Origin: JACQFK01 sp964619955
Lineage (GTDB): Bacteria; Planctomycetota; MHYJ01; JACPRB01
Assembly: GCA_964619955.1 (NCBI GenBank)
Contig: CAZUJF010000025.1
Location: 10,943 to 74,942 of the forward strand
DNA length: 64,000 bases
Direction of reading: 5' to 3'
Below the pieces are notes generated by a model. It did not search any database. It saw only the letters and a program-made list of their open reading frames with translations, and had not been told where the DNA came from. This document shows positions 1 through 9,068 of the stretch, piece after piece. Positions within the stretch are counted from its first letter, which is position 1; every line of letters starts with the position of its first letter. Made by a program: the position numbers and the translations under genes.

Positions 1-2
1 AG

Positions 3-2051
3 ATCCTGGCGTGGGGGCCCAGCGATGTGAAGGGCGACTACGCGGCGATCGACGCCGCCCAGCAGCTCTACCAGGGCGGTTTCGGCCACGGACCCTACGT
101 CTCGGGCGCCGGCAAGAACGGCTACGGCCCGATGCAGTACACGACGATCTTCGCCGTCATCGCGTGGCAGCTCGCGGAACGCTGCGGCGTCAAGGCGGAT
201 CCCAAGGGGTTGAAGCACGCCCTGGAGTTCATCCACCGCGGCACCAACGCTTCCGGGTACGTGGCGTATGGCGGGGAGTTCACGCTCAACAACGGGCTCA
301 TCGATCCCGTGGCCTGGAAGAAGTCGAAGGGCGGCGACAACTATGTCGGCCGCGCCGGCGCCTCGATCGTCGCCCACAAGCTGAGCCCGGAGTTCCCCGA
401 CTCCACGGAGTACCTGGAGCTGAACCGGGGCTACCTGAAGCACGCGTACAAGAGCCTGCCCGACGGACATGCCGATTCCAACCTGGGGATCCTCTGGGGC
501 CTGATGGGCGCCGCCTCGTCGGAGGACGAGGGCGCCCTGCGCTCGGTCCTGGACTACCACAAGGCCTGGTTCAACATGATGCGCTGCCATGACGGCTCGT
601 TCGTGCTGCTCCCGGGCCGGGACTACGCCGACGACGGCTACTACATGGCGTCGCGCTACCATCCCACGGCCACGCTGGCGCTCATCCTGGGCCTGGGCTA
701 CCCCAAGCTGCAGATCCAGGGCATCCAGGTCAGCATCCCGGGCGTCAATCCCAAAGCCCTCCAGGGGACGACCCTGGCCGCCTACAAGGCCATCACCGCG
801 AAATCCTACGGCGAGGCGGCGCGGATCCTGAAGTCGGCGGGTCCCGAGGCCGCGCCGATGGCGCAGTACCTCGAAGGCCAGGCGCGCCGGGCGGTCGAGT
901 CGCTGGGGCTTCTGGAGAAGACCGGCCGCTGGATCCAGCTGCAGCAGCGCATCGCCGAGCTGAAGAAGTCGCACGGAGGCATCCCGGTCTTCGATGAGGC
1001 GGCCTCCTCCTGGGAAGGCCGCTTCAAAGCCAAGGCCGGAACCGCCGTCCTCGCCGCCGACAAACTGAGCAGCGACGGATTCCACGGCAAGGCGCTCGCG
1101 GCGCTGCAACCCGTCCTGGACACCAACGAGAAGCCGGCCGCACAGCTGATCGAGGAGCGCATCCTGGGCGCCGCCCGCTCGACCCTGGCCTCCTGGGACG
1201 CGATGGAAAAGGCCGCCGAGTGGCACAAGCTCCGGAAGGAGGTCGACCTCCACCGGGAGCGCTTCCGCGGCATCGCGATCGTGGACGATCGCACGGCGGC
1301 GCTGGAAGTGCAGCTGACCTCCGACGCCGGCCGCCTCCTGGTCGAAGCCGACCGGCTCCTGTTCGAAGGATCCTGCGGTCCGGCGCTGAAGGCCCTGGCC
1401 GCGACGGACTCCGAACCCGCGCGCCTGCTGAAAGCCCGCGCGACCGTCGTGATGGACGGGGTCCTGCGCTCCCTCGAGGCGCTGGAGAAGGAGGGCCGCT
1501 GGCACACGCTCAAGGAAGCCCTGTCGAAGGCCCGGCCCAAATTGACGGGGATCACGGTCTTCGAGGATCAGGCCCGCGCCTGGGAGGCGCTCTTCGCGAC
1601 GTCCGCGGGCCGCGCCCTGATCAACTCCGACAAGCTCTTCCTTCAGGGGGATCTGGGCGCCGCGGCGAAGGCGCTCGCCCCCGCGGAGGCCCGCGCGGCG
1701 GAACCGCTGAAGCGGATCGAGGCGGCGGCCAGGGTCCAGCTGGCGACGCTCGCGGACTTGCAGGGCAAGGGAGACTGGTTCGCCCTGGAGCGGAGCTTGT
1801 CCGCCCTGCGCAAGAAGCTCTCGGGAGTTCCCCTCTTCGACGCGAAGGAGGCCGAACTGGCCGCGGCGCTCAAGACGGATCCGGCGAAGGGGGCTGCCCG
1901 GCAGGGCGCCGTGCTGGCCCGCCTGCGCGAGGCGGCCGCGGGACGTTCCACGCCCGCGCTTCTCAAGGAGCTTGAGGCCTTCATCCAGCAGGCGGGGGAT
2001 TCGCTCTACGGCCGCGAGGCGAAGGAGCTCCTGAAGAGCCTGCAGAGGTAG
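3..2051 (+). CDS. DUF6288-like toroid protein with C-terminal tandem repeats (5' end cut by window edge)
   Basis: The reading frame is open from base 3, and a GTG at 27 is only an internal candidate start, so the true N-terminus lies outside the window. The first ~240 residues (GG-H-P motifs, 'GYGPMQYTT', a DGSF motif and a 'GRDYADDGYY' stretch) look like the alpha/alpha-toroid DUF6288 family of planctomycete-type genomes; that assignment is from family memory. From about nt 920 the protein holds four tandem repeats of 92-97 residues, each with a [GD]RW-like start, a 'GI.VFD' motif, a Trp-Glu pair and an 'ADKL' motif; the last is partial. No catalytic residues can be assigned. Function unknown, perhaps an exported structural or protein-protein interaction protein. 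The next gene follows after 9 nt on the same strand, suggesting co-transcription. Confidence 0.75.
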   Translation: MLAWGPSDVKGDYAAIDAAQQLYQGGFGHGPYVSGAGKNGYGPMQYTTIFAVIAWQLAERCGVKADPKGLKHALEFIHRGTNASGYVAYGGEFTLNNGLIDPVAWKKSKGGDNYVGRAGASIVAHKLSPEFPDSTEYLELNRGYLKHAYKSLPDGHADSNLGILWGLMGAASSEDEGALRSVLDYHKAWFNMMRCHDGSFVLLPGRDYADDGYYMASRYHPTATLALILGLGYPKLQIQGIQVSIPGVNPKALQGTTLAAYKAITAKSYGEAARILKSAGPEAAPMAQYLEGQARRAVESLGLLEKTGRWIQLQQRIAELKKSHGGIPVFDEAASSWEGRFKAKAGTAVLAADKLSSDGFHGKALAALQPVLDTNEKPAAQLIEERILGAARSTLASWDAMEKAAEWHKLRKEVDLHRERFRGIAIVDDRTAALEVQLTSDAGRLLVEADRLLFEGSCGPALKALAATDSEPARLLKARATVVMDGVLRSLEALEKEGRWHTLKEALSKARPKLTGITVFEDQARAWEALFATSAGRALINSDKLFLQGDLGAAAKALAPAEARAAEPLKRIEAAARVQLATLADLQGKGDWFALERSLSALRKKLSGVPLFDAKEAELAAALKTDPAKGAARQGAVLARLREAAAGRSTPALLKELEAFIQQAGDSLYGREAKELLKSLQR

Positions 2052-2060
2052 TATCTCCTC

Positions 2061-5030
2061 ATGAACATCGTCGGGTCCGCGCTGCTCTGCCTGGCCGCGA
2101 TGCAGGATCCCGCCGGGCCCTACCCGGACTGGAGGCATTCGGGATCCGTCTTCCTGCTGACGACGCCCGAGGGCGCGGACCTGCCCGCATCGGCCTCGGT
2201 CGAGCAGTTCCCGCTGCTGTTGCGCCTGCACAAGGACAGTTTCGATTTCAGCCAGGCAAAACCCGCGGGGGAGGATCTGCGCTTCTCCACCGCGGACGGC
2301 ACCCCCCTTCCTTACCAGATCGAGGAATGGGACCCCGCCAGCGGGAACGCCTCCGTCTGGGTGCGGCTCCCCCGCCTGCAGGGCAACACGCGCCAGGAAC
2401 TGAAGCTCCACTGGGGCAAGGGCGACGCCGTCAGCGAGTCCCGCGCGGCCGCCGTCTTCAACGCCGGGAACGGCTATCTCAGCGTCTGGCACCTGAACGA
2501 CTCCGTCGCCGATGAACTCGCCACCCTCGCCTGTGTCGATGCCGGAACGACCTCGTCCGCCGGGATGATCGGGAAAGGCCGCCGCTTCGCCGGAGGCCAG
2601 GGCATCAAGGGCGGCGAGAAGATCACCCAGTACCCTTCCGGCTCCGCCCCGCATTCCTCCGAGGCGTGGATCCGGGCGGAGAAGCCCAACGCGACCATTC
2701 TGGCCTGGGGGAACGAGCAGGCCCAGGGCAAGGTGGTGATGCAGTTCGCCAGCCCCCCCCACATCCGGATGGATTGCTACTTCTCCGGCGGAGACCTGCG
2801 GACGACCCGCCGGCTCCCGATGTCCCAGTGGATCCACGTGGTGCACACCTACCGGAACGGGGAGTCGAAGGTCTACGTGAACGGCGTCCTCGACGGGGTC
2901 AACACCTCCAGGGGCGCCCCTCTCGCCATCAAGAACCCGGCTCGTTTCTGGATCGGAGGCTGGTACAACAGGTTCAGCTTCGTCGGCGACATCGACGAGG
3001 TGCGCATCTCGAACGTGACCCGCTCCGCCGACTGGATCCGCCTGCAGTACGAGAATCAGAAGCCGCTCCAGACCCTCGCCGGGCCCGTGGTGCAGAAGGG
3101 CGACGTCTTCTCGGTTTCCAGCACCAGCCTCACCGTGCCCGAGGGCGGACGCGCCGTGATCAGCGCCCGGGCGGAGGGCGCCCAGAAGGTCTTCTGGATC
3201 CTGAAGGACCGCGACGGGGAGCGCGTCGTCGCCGTCGACCGCTTCCAGCACGCGTTCGAGGCCGGCCGCGTGACGGGCGACACCCCGCTCACGCTCCGCT
3301 TCAAGGCCGTGTACCCCCAGACCGTCAAGACGCAGGACATCGCCCTCACGATCAAGGAGGAAATCCCGGACCCCGTGTTCACGCTGGAGGCCCCCGCGGA
3401 GTGGGACGGCCGGCAGACGCTCGTGATCGAACCGAAACTCGGCAATCTATCCGAGGTGCAGGCCGGAGGCGCCGGCGCGCTGAACCACACCTGGATGGTT
3501 TCGGACATCGCCACGATCCACGAGACGTCCGGCGGAAGACTGATCCTCAAGCGGGCGCAGAACAGCGGCGACCTGAGCGTCGTCCTGGCGCTCGACAACG
3601 GCGGAGCGAAGACCGTGCACGCCGCGACGATCCGCGTGCGGGAGCCCGCGACGGACGCCTGGGTGCCGCGGACGCCGGCGAAGGATGAAAAGCCCGAGGA
3701 GGGCCAGTTCTACGCCCGCGACGACAAGAACGAGGGAACGCTCTTCTACAACGGCACGCTGAGCGAGGCCGCCGACTCGGTCTTCCTCCGGCTCTACGCC
3801 GACGACAAACTGGTCGGCACCGAGACCGCCCGGCCCGGCGCCGACGGCGCCTACGCCTTCACGATGAAACTCAAGCCGGGGCTGATCAAGTACAAGGTGG
3901 AGTTCGGCACCGGGAAGGACACGGTGCGGCACACGGTCGGCGACCTCGTCTGCGGCGACGCCTTCCTGATCAGCGGCCAGTCCAACGCGCTGGCGACGGA
4001 CACCGGCGAGAAATCCCCGCCGGAAACCAGCGAATGGATCCGGAGCTACGGGCGTCCCGGCAAGCCGACGGACGCCGCCTCGAACCTCTGGTGTTATCCG
4101 GTCTGGAAGGCCCAGAAAGGCGAGAAGGCGGAACTGGGCTGGTGGGGCATGGAGCTGGCCAAACGGCTGCTCGAGAACCGGAAGATCCCCGTCTGCATCA
4201 TCAACGGCGCGGTCGGGGGCACCCGTATCGACCAGCACCAGCGAAACCCCGCCGATCCCGCCGACCTCGGCAGCATCTACGGACGGATGCTCTGGCGCGT
4301 CCGCCAGGCGAAGCTGACCCACGGCATCCGCGGAATCCTCTGGCACCAGGGGGAGAGCGACCAGGGCTCGGACGGGCCCACAGGGGGCTACGGGTGGGAG
4401 AGCTACCAGCAGCTCTTCGTGGACATGTCCGCCGGCTGGAAGCAGGACTTCCCGAACGTGAAGCACTACACCGTCTTCCAGATCTGGCCGAACGCCTGCA
4501 GCATGGGCGGCAAGGACGGCTCCGGCGACCGGCTGCGCGAGAAACAGCGCACTCTCCCGCGCCTCTACTCGAACATGAGCATCCTCTCGACGCTCGGCAT
4601 CCGTCCCCCCGGCCCCTGCCATTACCCGCTGACGGGCTGGGCGGAATTTGCGCGCCTCGTCCAGCCGATCCTCGAGCGGGACCTTCACGGCGTCGCGCCC
4701 GCCGCGCCGCTCACGTCGCCCAACCTCCGGCAGGCCGGCTATGCCGATGGAAGCCGGGAGTCGATCGCGCTCGAGTTCGATCAGCCGGTGGTCTGGAAAG
4801 AGGACTTGGCGGGGCAGTTCTACCTCGATGGCGAGAAGGGCCGGGTCGTCTCGGGCGGCGTCAGCGGCAACGTGCTCACGCTCCGCTTGAGGGAAGCTTC
4901 CGCCGCGACGAAGATCACCTACCTCATGGAGATCGCGTGGAAGCAGGACACCCTGCTCCTGGGGACAAACGGCCAAGCCGCGCTCACGTTCTGCGAGGTT
5001 CCGATCCAGCCCCGGAAACCTACCAAATGA
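2061..5030 (+). CDS. Secreted DUF2341/LamG/sialate O-acetylesterase-like protein
   Basis: 989 residues with a short hydrophobic signal sequence. The region after it ('YPDW' start, 'FPLLLRL' motif) matches DUF2341, followed by a LamG/concanavalin-like jelly roll (about residues 130-330, with 'SEAWIRAE', 'VYVNGV' and 'IDEVRIS' motifs) and Ig-like linkers. The C-terminal part is an SGNH/SASA esterase domain: 'SGQSN' places the nucleophile at Ser641, and 'HQGES' lies near residues 763-766. Enzymes of this family remove O-acetyl groups from sialic acids or acetylated polysaccharides; the actual substrate is not visible here, and the LamG domain suggests carbohydrate binding. Its TGA overlaps the ATG of the next gene (ATGA), so the two are probably translated together. 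The protein is probably exported or surface-bound. Confidence 0.85.
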   Translation: MNIVGSALLCLAAMQDPAGPYPDWRHSGSVFLLTTPEGADLPASASVEQFPLLLRLHKDSFDFSQAKPAGEDLRFSTADGTPLPYQIEEWDPASGNASVWVRLPRLQGNTRQELKLHWGKGDAVSESRAAAVFNAGNGYLSVWHLNDSVADELATLACVDAGTTSSAGMIGKGRRFAGGQGIKGGEKITQYPSGSAPHSSEAWIRAEKPNATILAWGNEQAQGKVVMQFASPPHIRMDCYFSGGDLRTTRRLPMSQWIHVVHTYRNGESKVYVNGVLDGVNTSRGAPLAIKNPARFWIGGWYNRFSFVGDIDEVRISNVTRSADWIRLQYENQKPLQTLAGPVVQKGDVFSVSSTSLTVPEGGRAVISARAEGAQKVFWILKDRDGERVVAVDRFQHAFEAGRVTGDTPLTLRFKAVYPQTVKTQDIALTIKEEIPDPVFTLEAPAEWDGRQTLVIEPKLGNLSEVQAGGAGALNHTWMVSDIATIHETSGGRLILKRAQNSGDLSVVLALDNGGAKTVHAATIRVREPATDAWVPRTPAKDEKPEEGQFYARDDKNEGTLFYNGTLSEAADSVFLRLYADDKLVGTETARPGADGAYAFTMKLKPGLIKYKVEFGTGKDTVRHTVGDLVCGDAFLISGQSNALATDTGEKSPPETSEWIRSYGRPGKPTDAASNLWCYPVWKAQKGEKAELGWWGMELAKRLLENRKIPVCIINGAVGGTRIDQHQRNPADPADLGSIYGRMLWRVRQAKLTHGIRGILWHQGESDQGSDGPTGGYGWESYQQLFVDMSAGWKQDFPNVKHYTVFQIWPNACSMGGKDGSGDRLREKQRTLPRLYSNMSILSTLGIRPPGPCHYPLTGWAEFARLVQPILERDLHGVAPAAPLTSPNLRQAGYADGSRESIALEFDQPVVWKEDLAGQFYLDGEKGRVVSGGVSGNVLTLRLREASAATKITYLMEIAWKQDTLLLGTNGQAALTFCEVPIQPRKPTK

Positions 5031-6565
5031 GGATGCGAACCATGATCCCAATGACGGCTTTGCTGCTCTGCCTGGCCGCGGCGGCTCCGGACGGCTATCA
5101 AGAGCGCCAGATCGAAGGCTGGACGATCCGGATCAGCGACGCCCTGCTCGCCGCGGAGAAGGAGGCGGTTCCGAAGGCCCTCGAACTCCTGACGGTCCAG
5201 TTGAAGGAGATCGTCCGCGTCGTGCCCGCCCCCGCGGTCGCGAAGCTGCGAGAGGTCACGCTCTGGTTCTCGCTTCCCTACCCCGGCGTGAGGCCGACCG
5301 CCGAATACCATCCGGGCCGGGACTGGCTCGTGAAGAACGGACGCAACCCCGACATGGGCAAGGGCGTGGAATTCACCGGCGTCCGCGATTTCGAGGCGGA
5401 GACGCGGCGCATGCCCAATTTCACGCTGCACGAACTCGCGCACGGCTATCACGACCGCGTGCTCGGCTTCAACCACCCGGAGATCAAGGCCGCCTACGAC
5501 CGCGCCAAAGCCTCAAAGACCTACGACGCCGTCGAGCGCTGGTACGGCAACGGCCGTCCCAACACGACCGAGCGGGCCTACGCGATGACCAGCCCCCAGG
5601 AGTACTTCGCGGAATCCACCGAGGCGTTCTTCGTGCGCAACGACTTCTTCCCGTTCAACCGGGAGGAGCTCCACCGTCACGATCCCGCGATGGAACAGCT
5701 GCTGGAACGCCTCTGGTTCCCCCTGCCGCCGCCCCCCGCCGAGATGAAGGCGCCCGCGTTCTACACCCAGTACCTGGAGGCCGGGGGCTATCCCATCCTC
5801 GCCTCCGCGAAGGTCAACCCCTTCGCGCTCCGCGAGGCCGTCTACCTGGCCAACCTGATGCTGGCGAAGCGGCCCGACGTGCGCGAGGCCATGATCAAAA
5901 GCGGGTCCCGGCTTTGCATCATCGCGCACAACGAGTTCACCACCGACCTGCCGGAATGGGCCCACTTCAAGCCAAAGGACTACTGGGACGCCCGCGCGCG
6001 GGGCACGGGCGGCTCGTCCACGGACCCCCTCTGCACCTGCGGCGAGGAGAATCTGCTCGCCTACCCCGGTGACCCCTATTCGACGGAGAGCATCTTCATC
6101 CACGAGTTCGCGCACAACATCCACCTGCGCGGCATGGTGAACGTGGACGCCGCCTTCGACGGCCGCGTCAAGGCCGCCTACGACGCCGCGATGAAGGCGG
6201 GCCTCTGGAAGGGCAAGTATGCGGCGGTGAACCCCCACGAATACTTCGCCGAGGGCGTGCAGTCGTGGTTCGACAACAACCGCGAGAACGACCACGACCA
6301 CAACCACGTCAACACGCGGGCCGAGCTGCTGGAGTACGACCCGGGCCTCGCCGCGCTCTGCCGGGAGGTCTTCGGCGACACGGAGCTGAAGTACACGAAG
6401 CCGGCCACCCGCCTGCGCGACCACCTGGCCGGGTACGATCCCTCCACCGCGCCCCGCTTCAGCTGGCCGGAGCGCCTGAAGAAGGCCCATGAGGAGATCC
6501 GGGCCAAGGTGGCGGAGCGGATCCGCAAGGCGGAAGGGGCGGCGCCTCCCCCGGCGAAGGAATAG
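5027..6565 (+). CDS. Secreted zinc metallopeptidase-like protein with two catalytic domains
   Basis: 512 residues from the ATG overlapping the previous stop; ATG at 5033 or 5042 would also leave a signal peptide. Two homologous zincin domains sit in tandem. The first has HELAH at residues 135-139 and 'EYFAES' at 192-197; the second has HEFAH at 359-363 and 'EYFAEG' at 405-410. Each HExxH plus the downstream glutamate makes a plausible zinc site, as in the anthrax-lethal-factor-like (ATLF) and Pro-Pro endopeptidase group; that family link is inferred from motif spacing. Both copies keep their key residues, so both could be active. Coupling to the preceding esterase suggests joint degradation of glycoprotein-like material. 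It ends 4 nt before a convergent gene. Confidence 0.8.
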   Translation: MRMRTMIPMTALLLCLAAAAPDGYQERQIEGWTIRISDALLAAEKEAVPKALELLTVQLKEIVRVVPAPAVAKLREVTLWFSLPYPGVRPTAEYHPGRDWLVKNGRNPDMGKGVEFTGVRDFEAETRRMPNFTLHELAHGYHDRVLGFNHPEIKAAYDRAKASKTYDAVERWYGNGRPNTTERAYAMTSPQEYFAESTEAFFVRNDFFPFNREELHRHDPAMEQLLERLWFPLPPPPAEMKAPAFYTQYLEAGGYPILASAKVNPFALREAVYLANLMLAKRPDVREAMIKSGSRLCIIAHNEFTTDLPEWAHFKPKDYWDARARGTGGSSTDPLCTCGEENLLAYPGDPYSTESIFIHEFAHNIHLRGMVNVDAAFDGRVKAAYDAAMKAGLWKGKYAAVNPHEYFAEGVQSWFDNNRENDHDHNHVNTRAELLEYDPGLAALCREVFGDTELKYTKPATRLRDHLAGYDPSTAPRFSWPERLKKAHEEIRAKVAERIRKAEGAAPPPAKE

Positions 6566-6569
6566 GCCC

Positions 6570-7673
6570 TCAGGCGATCTCGACGACGGGCTTCCCCAGC
6601 ACGTCCATGCGGGGCCGGACGCCCAGACCCGGCGCGGTCCCGGCGCTCATGAAGCCGTCGACCCGCTGCGGCGCGCCTTCCGCGATGCTCACGGTGACGT
6701 AGCTGTTGAAGTCCGTGCTCGTGAAGCGGAACGGTTCCGGCGTGCTGTGCGCCAGATGGGCGATGGCCGCCGTGGTGATGTCCCCGCCCCAGGTGTCCTC
6801 CAGCGTCATCCCGATGCCCATGCTCACGCAGAGGTCCCGCGCCTGCCGGATCTTCGTGAGGCCGCCGAACTTGCTGATCTTGAGGTTGACCACGTCCATG
6901 GCGAGGTCCGCCTTGGCGCGCAGGAGCATGTCCAGGCCGTCCACGTTCTCATCGAGCACGAACGGATGGTCCGTCTGCCGCCGTACGGCGAGGCATTCCT
7001 CGTACGTCAGGCAGGGCTGCTCGATGTAGACGTCCACGTCCCTCACGGCGCGCACCACCCGCACGGCCTCGTGCTGGGTCCAGCCGGTGTTCGCGTCGGC
7101 GACGAGCCGGTCCCCGGGCTTGAGCTTCGCCGAAACGGCGCGGATGCGCTGGATGTCCGTGTCCGGATCGCCGCCCACCTTGAGCTGGAAGCGCGTGTAG
7201 CCCTCGGCGCGGTAGCCGGCGACCTTCGCCGCCATCTCGTCCGGGGTCTCCTGGGAGATCGCGCGGTAGAGCCGCACCTTGTCCCCGAAGCGGCCGCCCA
7301 GCAGCGTGCAGACCGGCAGGCCCGTCGCCTGGCCGAGCAGATCCCAGCAGGCGATGTCGAGGGCGGACTTCACGTACGGATGCCCCTTCAGCGACGCATC
7401 CATGCGGACGTTGAGCTTCGACAGCTCGCGCGGGTCGGCGCCGATGAGCTGGGGGCCCAGCTCCCGCAGTCCGGCGCGCACGCCCTCCGCGTAGGCCGGC
7501 AGATAGACCGGCCCGAGCGGACAGGACTCGCCGTAGCCGGTCAGGCCCGTGTCGGTTTCGACGGCCACGATCGTGCTGTCGAAGACCGTGACGGATTTCC
7601 CGCCGGACCACTTGTAGGTGGTCTCCTTCAGCGGAAGCAGCACGCGGTACGCGAGGATGCGTTTGATCTTCAT
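6570..7673 (-). CDS. Enolase-superfamily dehydratase, probably cis-3-hydroxy-L-proline dehydratase
   Basis: 367 residues, full length for the mandelate racemase/muconate lactonizing group. Lys165 in 'QLKVG', Asp193 and Asn195 in 'VADANTGW', Glu218 in 'IEQP', Asp241 in 'LDEN' and Lys265 in 'NLKISKFGG' supply the metal site and the acid/base residues. The N-terminal 'KWSGGK', 'VFDST' and 'GYGE' motifs and the 'EDTWGGDI' block closely match remembered sequences of cis-3-hydroxy-L-proline dehydratases, which convert that amino acid to delta-1-pyrroline-2-carboxylate. 4-Hydroxyproline-betaine epimerases and other MR-group enzymes are the main alternatives. Its ATG overlaps by 4 nt the stop of the upstream iminopeptidase, which supports a shared job in using proline or hydroxyproline peptides. 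Cytoplasmic. Confidence 0.82.
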   Translation of the reverse strand: MKIKRILAYRVLLPLKETTYKWSGGKSVTVFDSTIVAVETDTGLTGYGESCPLGPVYLPAYAEGVRAGLRELGPQLIGADPRELSKLNVRMDASLKGHPYVKSALDIACWDLLGQATGLPVCTLLGGRFGDKVRLYRAISQETPDEMAAKVAGYRAEGYTRFQLKVGGDPDTDIQRIRAVSAKLKPGDRLVADANTGWTQHEAVRVVRAVRDVDVYIEQPCLTYEECLAVRRQTDHPFVLDENVDGLDMLLRAKADLAMDVVNLKISKFGGLTKIRQARDLCVSMGIGMTLEDTWGGDITTAAIAHLAHSTPEPFRFTSTDFNSYVTVSIAEGAPQRVDGFMSAGTAPGLGVRPRMDVLGKPVVEIA

Positions 7674-8953
7674 GTCTGCACCAGCGCCAGGAGTTTCCCG
7701 AGCACCTCCTCACCGTGGGAGCGGATGCCGTTGTGCTCGTATTCGTTCGTCACCCAGACCTTGAGGCCGCGGATCTTCGCCGCGGTCTCCTCGGAGTAGG
7801 CCCGGTCCACGAACATGTCGTCGGCGTAGATGATCGCGGCCGCGGGGACCCGGTTCCGGGCGAGCCGGGCCTCGTCGTGCATCTTCGGCCAGCGGTCGTA
7901 GGCGGCGAGAAACTCCGCCTCCTCGCGCAGCTGCCGGAGGTGCGTGTACTCCTCGAACATCCAGCGGAACATCATCTCGCCGGTGAAGAAGATCTCGGGC
8001 TCGTTCCGTTCGAACTCCGGGTACCTGGCGCGGATCCGCTCCGCCGCCCAGTTCGTGGCGGGGCCTTCCGCGTAGCAGGCCTCCTGGAGCATGGAGAAGA
8101 TCGGCGCCTGGCGGTACGTGAGGAGCGCCTCGTAGTCGCAGAGAAAGGGGTAGCCGAGCTCCGGCCCCTTCCGGCCCTTCACGAAGGCGCTCTCCACGAG
8201 ATAGTGGACGACCTCGAAGCCGTCATGGAAGCCCAGGTGGAGGCCGACCTGAAGGAAACGCCGGCGGGACAGGCGCTCGCCGCAGGGCAGGCGGATGTCC
8301 TCCGATTCCAGCACCTCGACGATGCGCCGGACCCGTTCGCGATCCTCGGGATACCGCTCGTAGTAGAGGCGGTTCTTCCGCGCGAGGACCTTGTGGCTCG
8401 CCAGATAGACCTCGTCCGCCGTGCGGCCGATGGGCGTCAGGCCGCCCGTGATGATCGCGGCCTCCAGGCCTTCCGGCGCCGCGGAGAGGTATTGGGTGAT
8501 GCAGAAGCCGCCGTAACTCTGACCCAGGGCGGTCCATTTCTCGCCGGGCGCCAGCAGCTCGCGGCGGATGTGTTCGGCATCCCGGACGATGGCGTCCGCC
8601 CGGAACTGCGTCAGGTACTCGCCGCGCTCCTTCACGGTGGAGAGGCGGGCCAGCGACTGCGCGCAGACCTGTTCGCTGCGCCCGGTGCCCCGGTCGTCGA
8701 GGAGCAGGACGCGGTAGTCCTGGACGGCCCGCTTGATCCAGCCGCTGCGTCCCAGCACGCGGGGGCCGGGATAACCCGGGCCGCCCTGGAAGAAGATCAT
8801 CCAGGGCAGCTTCTTGTCCGCGTGCTCCGCCGCGCAGACTTCGCGCGCGAAGAGGGAAAGCGTCCCGGACCCGGGCCGGCCCGGGTCGAAGGGCACCTGG
8901 AACTCGTGGTCCGTCAGGACCAGGCCGGGAATGCGCCGCTGGGCAGTTTTCAT
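7670..8953 (-). CDS. Proline iminopeptidase (alpha/beta hydrolase, family S33)
   Basis: 427 residues from the ATG at 8953; the frame stays open further upstream, but that extension is low-complexity and runs into the divergent gene. Motifs are 'FFQGGPG' (oxyanion-hole region), 'DDRGTGRS', and 'GQSYGG' with nucleophile Ser146. 'YADD' is a candidate for the acid and the late 'NEYEHNG' for the catalytic histidine. This pattern is that of prolyl aminopeptidases, which release N-terminal proline from peptides. No signal peptide is seen, so it acts in the cytoplasm. It is transcribed first in a two-gene operon with the hydroxyproline-type dehydratase, overlapping it by 4 nt. Together they suggest intake and breakdown of proline- or hydroxyproline-rich peptides. 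Confidence 0.85.
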   Translation of the reverse strand: MKTAQRRIPGLVLTDHEFQVPFDPGRPGSGTLSLFAREVCAAEHADKKLPWMIFFQGGPGYPGPRVLGRSGWIKRAVQDYRVLLLDDRGTGRSEQVCAQSLARLSTVKERGEYLTQFRADAIVRDAEHIRRELLAPGEKWTALGQSYGGFCITQYLSAAPEGLEAAIITGGLTPIGRTADEVYLASHKVLARKNRLYYERYPEDRERVRRIVEVLESEDIRLPCGERLSRRRFLQVGLHLGFHDGFEVVHYLVESAFVKGRKGPELGYPFLCDYEALLTYRQAPIFSMLQEACYAEGPATNWAAERIRARYPEFERNEPEIFFTGEMMFRWMFEEYTHLRQLREEAEFLAAYDRWPKMHDEARLARNRVPAAAIIYADDMFVDRAYSEETAAKIRGLKVWVTNEYEHNGIRSHGEEVLGKLLALVQT

Positions 8954-9068
8954 GGGTCTTACCCAGTCTACAGACACCCCGCCCGGGCCGGAGAGTAAAG
9001 AAACCGTCGGCTCTTTGTCGATTTGCGCCACACGACGACGCGACCGCCCCCGGCGGCGTTGGATAGGC

